A stretch of DNA of 64,000 bases from Fibrobacter sp. UWR4 (GTDB taxonomy: Bacteria; Fibrobacterota; Fibrobacteria; Fibrobacterales; Fibrobacteraceae), in NCBI RefSeq assembly GCF_003149045.1, contig NZ_QGDU01000009.1, positions 46,093-110,092 of the forward strand. Direction: 5' to 3'. Below the pieces are notes generated by a model, which searched no databases, was not told the origin of the DNA, and was given only the letters and a program-made list of their open reading frames with translations. Within the stretch, counting starts at the first letter, position 1. Every line of letters starts with the position of its first letter. Shown here piece by piece: positions 60,754 through 64,000 of this stretch. A program made the translations under genes and the position numbers.

Positions 60754-60791
60754 GGAAGCCCCGGCCTAGTGGTCGGGGCTTCCTTTTTTTC
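60754..60791 (+). terminator. putP terminator
   Basis: GGAAGCCCCGGCC and GGTCGGGGCTTCC form a 13-bp stem with one wobble around TAGT, then TTTTTTT. Its T tract almost touches the ispG -10-like TATTTT. Confidence 0.93.
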
Positions 60792-60792
60792 C

Positions 60793-60804
60793 TATTTTTT
60801 GGCC
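60793..60804 (+). promoter_or_regulatory. -10-like TATTTT 6 nt before ispG
   Basis: TATTTT (60793-60798) is followed by TTGGCC and ATG 60805, with no Shine-Dalgarno. The sequence where a -35 would fall is the putP terminator stem, which is unlike any -35 consensus. Without this promoter ispG would need read-through of the terminator. Confidence 0.35.
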
Positions 60805-62556
60805 ATGACTAGATTTTCTGAATTTCCGTATGTTGCCGACCGCTTCAACGCTGTCCGCAGGGAAACTGTACAGGTTCGCGTAGGCGACGCATTGATCGGG
60901 GGCGGTGCCCCCATTTTAGTTCAGTCCATGACCACCACCAAGCCCAAGGACGTGGAAAAGACTGTCCAGGAAACCTTGGATCTTGCTAAGGTGGGCTGTG
61001 GCCTGGTTCGTATTACTGCTCCGACTTTGGCCGATGCTCAGGGTCTGGAAGAAGTAATGAAGCGTATTCGCGCAGCTGGTTGCAAGGTGCCGGTTTCTGC
61101 CGACATTCACTTCCAGCCTAAGGCTGCTTTTGAAGCTCTCAAGTGGGTAGAAAAGGTCCGCATTAATCCGGGTAATTTCGTTGATACTGGTATCCTGACT
61201 TTGGAAAATCAGACCGACGCCATGTTCGAAGAAGGCAAGGTGAAGGTGGCTGAACAGTTCACTCCCTTCGTGCAGGAAGCGAAGCGCCTAGGTCGTGTGA
61301 TCCGCATTGGCGTGAACCACGGTTCTCTTTCCGCCCGTATGATTTACCGCTATGGCGACACTGTGGAAGGCATGGTGGAATCCGTCATGGAATATCTGGC
61401 TGTTTGCGAAGCCGAGCATTTTGACCAGGTGGTCCTGTCTCTCAAGTCCAGTAATCCCCGTGTGGCAATTTCCGCCTACCGTATGCTGGCTGCCCGTATC
61501 AAGCAGGAAAACTACAAGCCGTACCCGTTCCACGTAGGCGTTACCGAAGCGGGTGCCGGTGCTGATGGCCGTATGAAGTCTGCTGCGGGTATTGGCGCTC
61601 TCCTGATGGATGGCCTTGCTGATACCATTCGCGTTTCCTTGACCGAAGATCCGGTGGCTGAAGTCCCCGTTGCCCAGGAACTGATCAAGGCCTGCGCATT
61701 GCCTGCTGCTCCCACCAGCTATGCAGTTCCCGTTCTTGAAAAGGATCCGTACCATTACGCCCGCCGCGAAACCAAGCCTGTCATTTTGAATGGCGTTGAA
61801 ATTGGTGGCGCACAGCCTGTGAAGGTTGGCGTTCGTGCCGACGCAGCAAGCATTACCTCTGAAGGTCGTGGTCCTGAATTTGCTGTAGCAAGCCTTGGCG
61901 ATAAGCCCGTTGTTGCTTTCGACGATCCTATGGACATCGCTGGCTTTGCTGCTAATCCCATTTCTGTTCCGGAAGGTTCCGTGTTCTGCTACACTGGCGA
62001 AAATATGGTTTCCGGCGTTCGCGCTATGGTTTCCGCAATGGAAGCTGCTGGCCGTAAGGATCCTATCCTGCTTTACGCAAACATCGGCAGTTCCGAAAAG
62101 GATATGCTCCGCGCTTCCGCTGATATCGGAAGCCTGGTGACCGATGGTATCGGCGACGCTGTGGTTATCGAAGGTTACAAGAGCCCCAAGGAATCTGTGG
62201 AGCTGGCTTTCGATATTCTGCAGGCAGCCTACTGCCGTCGCAGCAAGACCAACTTTATCAGCTGCCCCAGCTGCGGTCGTACTTTGTACAACATCCAGGA
62301 AGTCATGGGCAAGATTAAGGCCCGCTTCGGTCACCTGAAGGATTTGTCCATCGGCATCATGGGCTGCATCGTGAACGGCCCGGGCGAAATGGCTGACGCC
62401 GACTTCGGTTATGTGGGTGGTGGTCCTGGCCGTATTACTCTGTTCGAAGGCAAGACGGCTGTTAAGAAGAATATCCCGGAAGAAGATGCTATTGAAGAAT
62501 TGGTAGCCCTCATCAAGGAACGTGGCCGCTGGGTAGACGCGCCGGAGGCGCAGTAG
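60805..62556 (+). CDS. ispG: 4-hydroxy-3-methylbut-2-enyl diphosphate synthase, long form
   Basis: IspG is the penultimate [4Fe-4S] enzyme of the MEP pathway. The 583-residue product is the long form (TIM barrel, inserted A* domain of about 200 residues, reductase-like domain) known from plants, Chlamydia and Bacteroidetes, versus about 370 in E. coli. The N-terminal barrel starts with ILVQSMTTTKPKDVEKTV, and the cluster Cys lie in FISCPSCGRTLYN and IMGCIVNGPGEMADADFGYVGG. ATG 60805 fits the barrel start; an earlier reading would pass through the putP terminator. No ribosome site is visible. The stop codon lies inside the first heptamer of a repeat array. Confidence 0.95.
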   Translation: MTRFSEFPYVADRFNAVRRETVQVRVGDALIGGGAPILVQSMTTTKPKDVEKTVQETLDLAKVGCGLVRITAPTLADAQGLEEVMKRIRAAGCKVPVSADIHFQPKAAFEALKWVEKVRINPGNFVDTGILTLENQTDAMFEEGKVKVAEQFTPFVQEAKRLGRVIRIGVNHGSLSARMIYRYGDTVEGMVESVMEYLAVCEAEHFDQVVLSLKSSNPRVAISAYRMLAARIKQENYKPYPFHVGVTEAGAGADGRMKSAAGIGALLMDGLADTIRVSLTEDPVAEVPVAQELIKACALPAAPTSYAVPVLEKDPYHYARRETKPVILNGVEIGGAQPVKVGVRADAASITSEGRGPEFAVASLGDKPVVAFDDPMDIAGFAANPISVPEGSVFCYTGENMVSGVRAMVSAMEAAGRKDPILLYANIGSSEKDMLRASADIGSLVTDGIGDAVVIEGYKSPKESVELAFDILQAAYCRRSKTNFISCPSCGRTLYNIQEVMGKIKARFGHLKDLSIGIMGCIVNGPGEMADADFGYVGGGPGRITLFEGKTAVKKNIPEEDAIEELVALIKERGRWVDAPEAQ

Positions 62557-62627
62557 TTAGTAGACAGTTGACGGTAGACAGTAAACGGTAAATTTTTACT
62601 TCCTACTTCTTACTTCCTACTTCCTAC
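62553..62627. repeat. Inverted pair of heptamer arrays between ispG and serA
   Basis: Left array (62553-62594) is six heptamers in exact register: GTAGTTA GTAGACA GTTGACG GTAGACA GTAAACG GTAAATT. Right array (62593-62627) is five heptamers in the opposite sense: TTTTTAC TTCCTAC TTCTTAC TTCCTAC TTCCTAC. On a single strand all read GTANNNN. The left array covers the ispG stop codon. The same heptamers occur before ispE at 33535-33562. Confidence 0.8.
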
Positions 62628-62664
62628 TATCAGATTTTTAACATAAACTACAAGGAATAAAATC

Positions 62665-63831
62665 ATGGCAACTATTAAGACTATGAACAACATCTCCAAG
62701 AAGGGCCTTAGCCTGTTTGGAGCATACTATCAGGTTTCTGATACCGTCGAAAATCCGGACGCGATCCTCGTCCGTTCTGCTCAGGTCGACACTGATCAGT
62801 TCGATGGCCTTCTGGCTGTGGCTCGCGCTGGTGCTGGTGTGAATAACATCACTATCGACAAGGCTTCCGCTAAGGGTGTTTGCGTGTTCAATACTCCGGG
62901 TGCCAATGCAAACGCTGTTGCTGAATTGGTGATGACTGTTCTTGGTATGGCTGTTCGTAACGTTGCTCAGGCAGCTAACTGGGTGAAGAATCTGAACCTG
63001 AACGATCCGGATATGGCAAAGACTGTTGAAAGCGGTAAGAAGAAGTTTGCTGGTTCTGAACTGGCTGGCAAGACTCTCGGTGTTATCGGCCTCGGCAAGA
63101 TTGGCGTCCTGGTTGCTAACTATGCTCGTTGGAAGAACATGCGCGTGATCGCCTACGAACCGTATCCTAATGCTCTCAACATGCATGAACTTTCCAACAA
63201 GGTTGAAATTGCTGATCTCGACACCGTGATTGCAAATTCTGATTTCCTCACCGTTCACGTTCCGTTCATCAAGGGTGTTACCGAAAACCTCCTGAACCGC
63301 AAGAACCTGGCAAACTTCAAGGGTACTCATATCTTGAACTTTGCTCGTAACGGCCTCGTGGAAATGGATCCGGTTTACGAAATGCTGGACAACGGTACTC
63401 TCCAGGGTTACCTCAGCGACTTCCCGGATGCAAAGCAGATTCAGCACGACAAGATCCAGTGCTTCCCGCACCTCGGCGCTTCTACCGAAGAAGCTGAAGA
63501 AAACTGCGCAGTTATGGCTGTTGAAGAACTGAAGGACTACATCGAATTCGGTTGCGTCCGTAACTCCGTTAACTTCCCGGCTCTCAATGACAAGCCCCAT
63601 ATGGGCATCAAGACCCGCGTTGTCGTGATCAACGAAGACGTTCCTAACATGATCGCTGAAATCACTAAGGTGTTCGGTGCTGAAGGTATCAACATTGCTT
63701 CCTTCTCTAACAAGAGCAACGGCAAGATTGGTTACAACCTGATTGACATCGAATCTACCATTGATGATTCCATCAAGGCTAAGCTGGCTCAGCTCCCGAA
63801 GGTTATCAAGGTCCGCGTCATTCATTTCTAA
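62665..63831 (+). CDS. serA: D-3-phosphoglycerate dehydrogenase
   Basis: SerA oxidises 3-phosphoglycerate in the first step of serine synthesis. The 388-residue product has VARAGAGVNNITIDKASAKGV, the NAD motif GVIGLGKIGVLVANYAR near residue 150, the catalytic Arg (NFARNGLVE), Glu and His (CFPHLGASTEEAEENC), and a C-terminal ACT domain (VVVINEDVPNMIAEITKVF) that could bind serine. AAGGA lies about 10 nt before the ATG. Confidence 0.94.
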   Translation: MATIKTMNNISKKGLSLFGAYYQVSDTVENPDAILVRSAQVDTDQFDGLLAVARAGAGVNNITIDKASAKGVCVFNTPGANANAVAELVMTVLGMAVRNVAQAANWVKNLNLNDPDMAKTVESGKKKFAGSELAGKTLGVIGLGKIGVLVANYARWKNMRVIAYEPYPNALNMHELSNKVEIADLDTVIANSDFLTVHVPFIKGVTENLLNRKNLANFKGTHILNFARNGLVEMDPVYEMLDNGTLQGYLSDFPDAKQIQHDKIQCFPHLGASTEEAEENCAVMAVEELKDYIEFGCVRNSVNFPALNDKPHMGIKTRVVVINEDVPNMIAEITKVFGAEGINIASFSNKSNGKIGYNLIDIESTIDDSIKAKLAQLPKVIKVRVIHF

Positions 63832-63871
63832 TGAACGCCCCTTGAGTTGTTGAAGAACGACTTATAGTTGT

Positions 63872-63905
63872 AAAAAGTCCGACGATGAAAATCGTCGGAC
63901 TTTTT
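63872..63905 (+). terminator. serA terminator
   Basis: AAAAAGTCCGACGAT-gaaa-ATCGTCGGACTTTTT is a perfect 15-bp stem with A and T tracts. Confidence 0.95.
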
Positions 63906-63925
63906 GGCTCTTCATCAACATGTGT

Positions 63926-63948
63926 GGGTGGCTTCGCCACCCTTTTTT
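63926..63948 (+). terminator. Second hairpin terminator near the window end
   Basis: GGGTGGC-ttc-GCCACCC followed by six T. It may back up the serA terminator. No gene is recognised from here to the window end. Confidence 0.75.
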
Positions 63949-64000
63949 GTTGACTTTCGCCTAAATTAAACAAAAAATGGGCTATTTTCTAAAATTTAAT

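Noticed and set aside
61288..62334. Long open frame opposite ispG
   Set aside because: Shadow frame; IspG with all cluster cysteines lies on the plus strand.
62638..63825. 395-codon open frame opposite serA
   Set aside because: Shadow frame; SerA motifs are complete on the plus strand.

Overview
The window comes from a Fibrobacter chromosome (phylum Fibrobacterota; F. succinogenes or a close relative). The best evidence is lineage-specific proteins: a fibro-slime domain protein (7918-10038), a lipoprotein with the F. succinogenes major paralogous (FISUMP) domain (54500-55414), a large Ser-rich InlB/GLUG surface protein (38916-41738) whose C-terminus resembles that of the fibro-slime protein, and a cytoplasmic-type GH8 oligoxylanase. 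DNA is about half G+C. I see no transposase, integrase, phage gene, CRISPR array or rRNA operon. Two tRNAs are present.

Layout. 1-3,500 is accessory-like: the tail of a DUF2971-like gene, repeat-rich spacers, an AAA-ATPase/PD-(D/E)XK protein, an HD protein and a RidA protein. 3,500-10,000 holds a MetPS-type sodium symporter (its 36-residue small subunit lies at 3509-3619), an SDR, a dCMP deaminase and surface proteins. 10,200-27,100 is mostly housekeeping: radA, a pentapeptide-repeat protein, SufE, tsaE, nspC, an orphan FecCD-type ABC transporter with a TraB/GumN lipoprotein, a sigma-54 activator, proC, rho and folK-dgk-panC. 27,200-35,200 carries a CHASE2 adenylate cyclase divergent from ftsK, then ispE, tRNA-Gln and rplY. 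35,200-41,700 holds a tandem repeat array, an M23 peptidase, tRNA-Ala, a 515-bp gene-free stretch with three related dyads, a cyclophilin and the large surface protein. 41,900-51,600 has pyrR-pyrB-pyrC' (PyrC' has lost its metal ligands), a PilZ gene, and pilM-N-O-P-Q behind a near-consensus promoter. 51,600-64,000 holds holA/greA, argJ, FISUMP/GH8, a thioredoxin-reductase-like gene with a radical SAM gene, trmO, putP, ispG and serA.

How genes work together. ispE and ispG show an MEP isoprenoid pathway; pyrRBC' pyrimidine synthesis; the dCMP deaminase and dGK-type kinase dNTP supply; panC and folK cofactor supply; proC, argJ and serA amino-acid synthesis. The pil operon encodes the alignment complex and secretin of a type IV pilus or related machine. 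The PilZ gene (c-di-GMP) and CHASE2 cyclase (cAMP) point to second-messenger control.

The most unusual signal is in gene starts. Ten genes at the head of transcription units have a TANNTT hexamer exactly 6-7 nt before the start codon and no usable Shine-Dalgarno site. This is the layout expected of leaderless mRNAs. Other genes in the same window have ordinary Shine-Dalgarno sites. Other unusual items are inverted heptamer arrays, tandem 95-100-bp repeats, a PilP fused to AMIN-like and SH3 modules, and a catalytically dead PyrC'.
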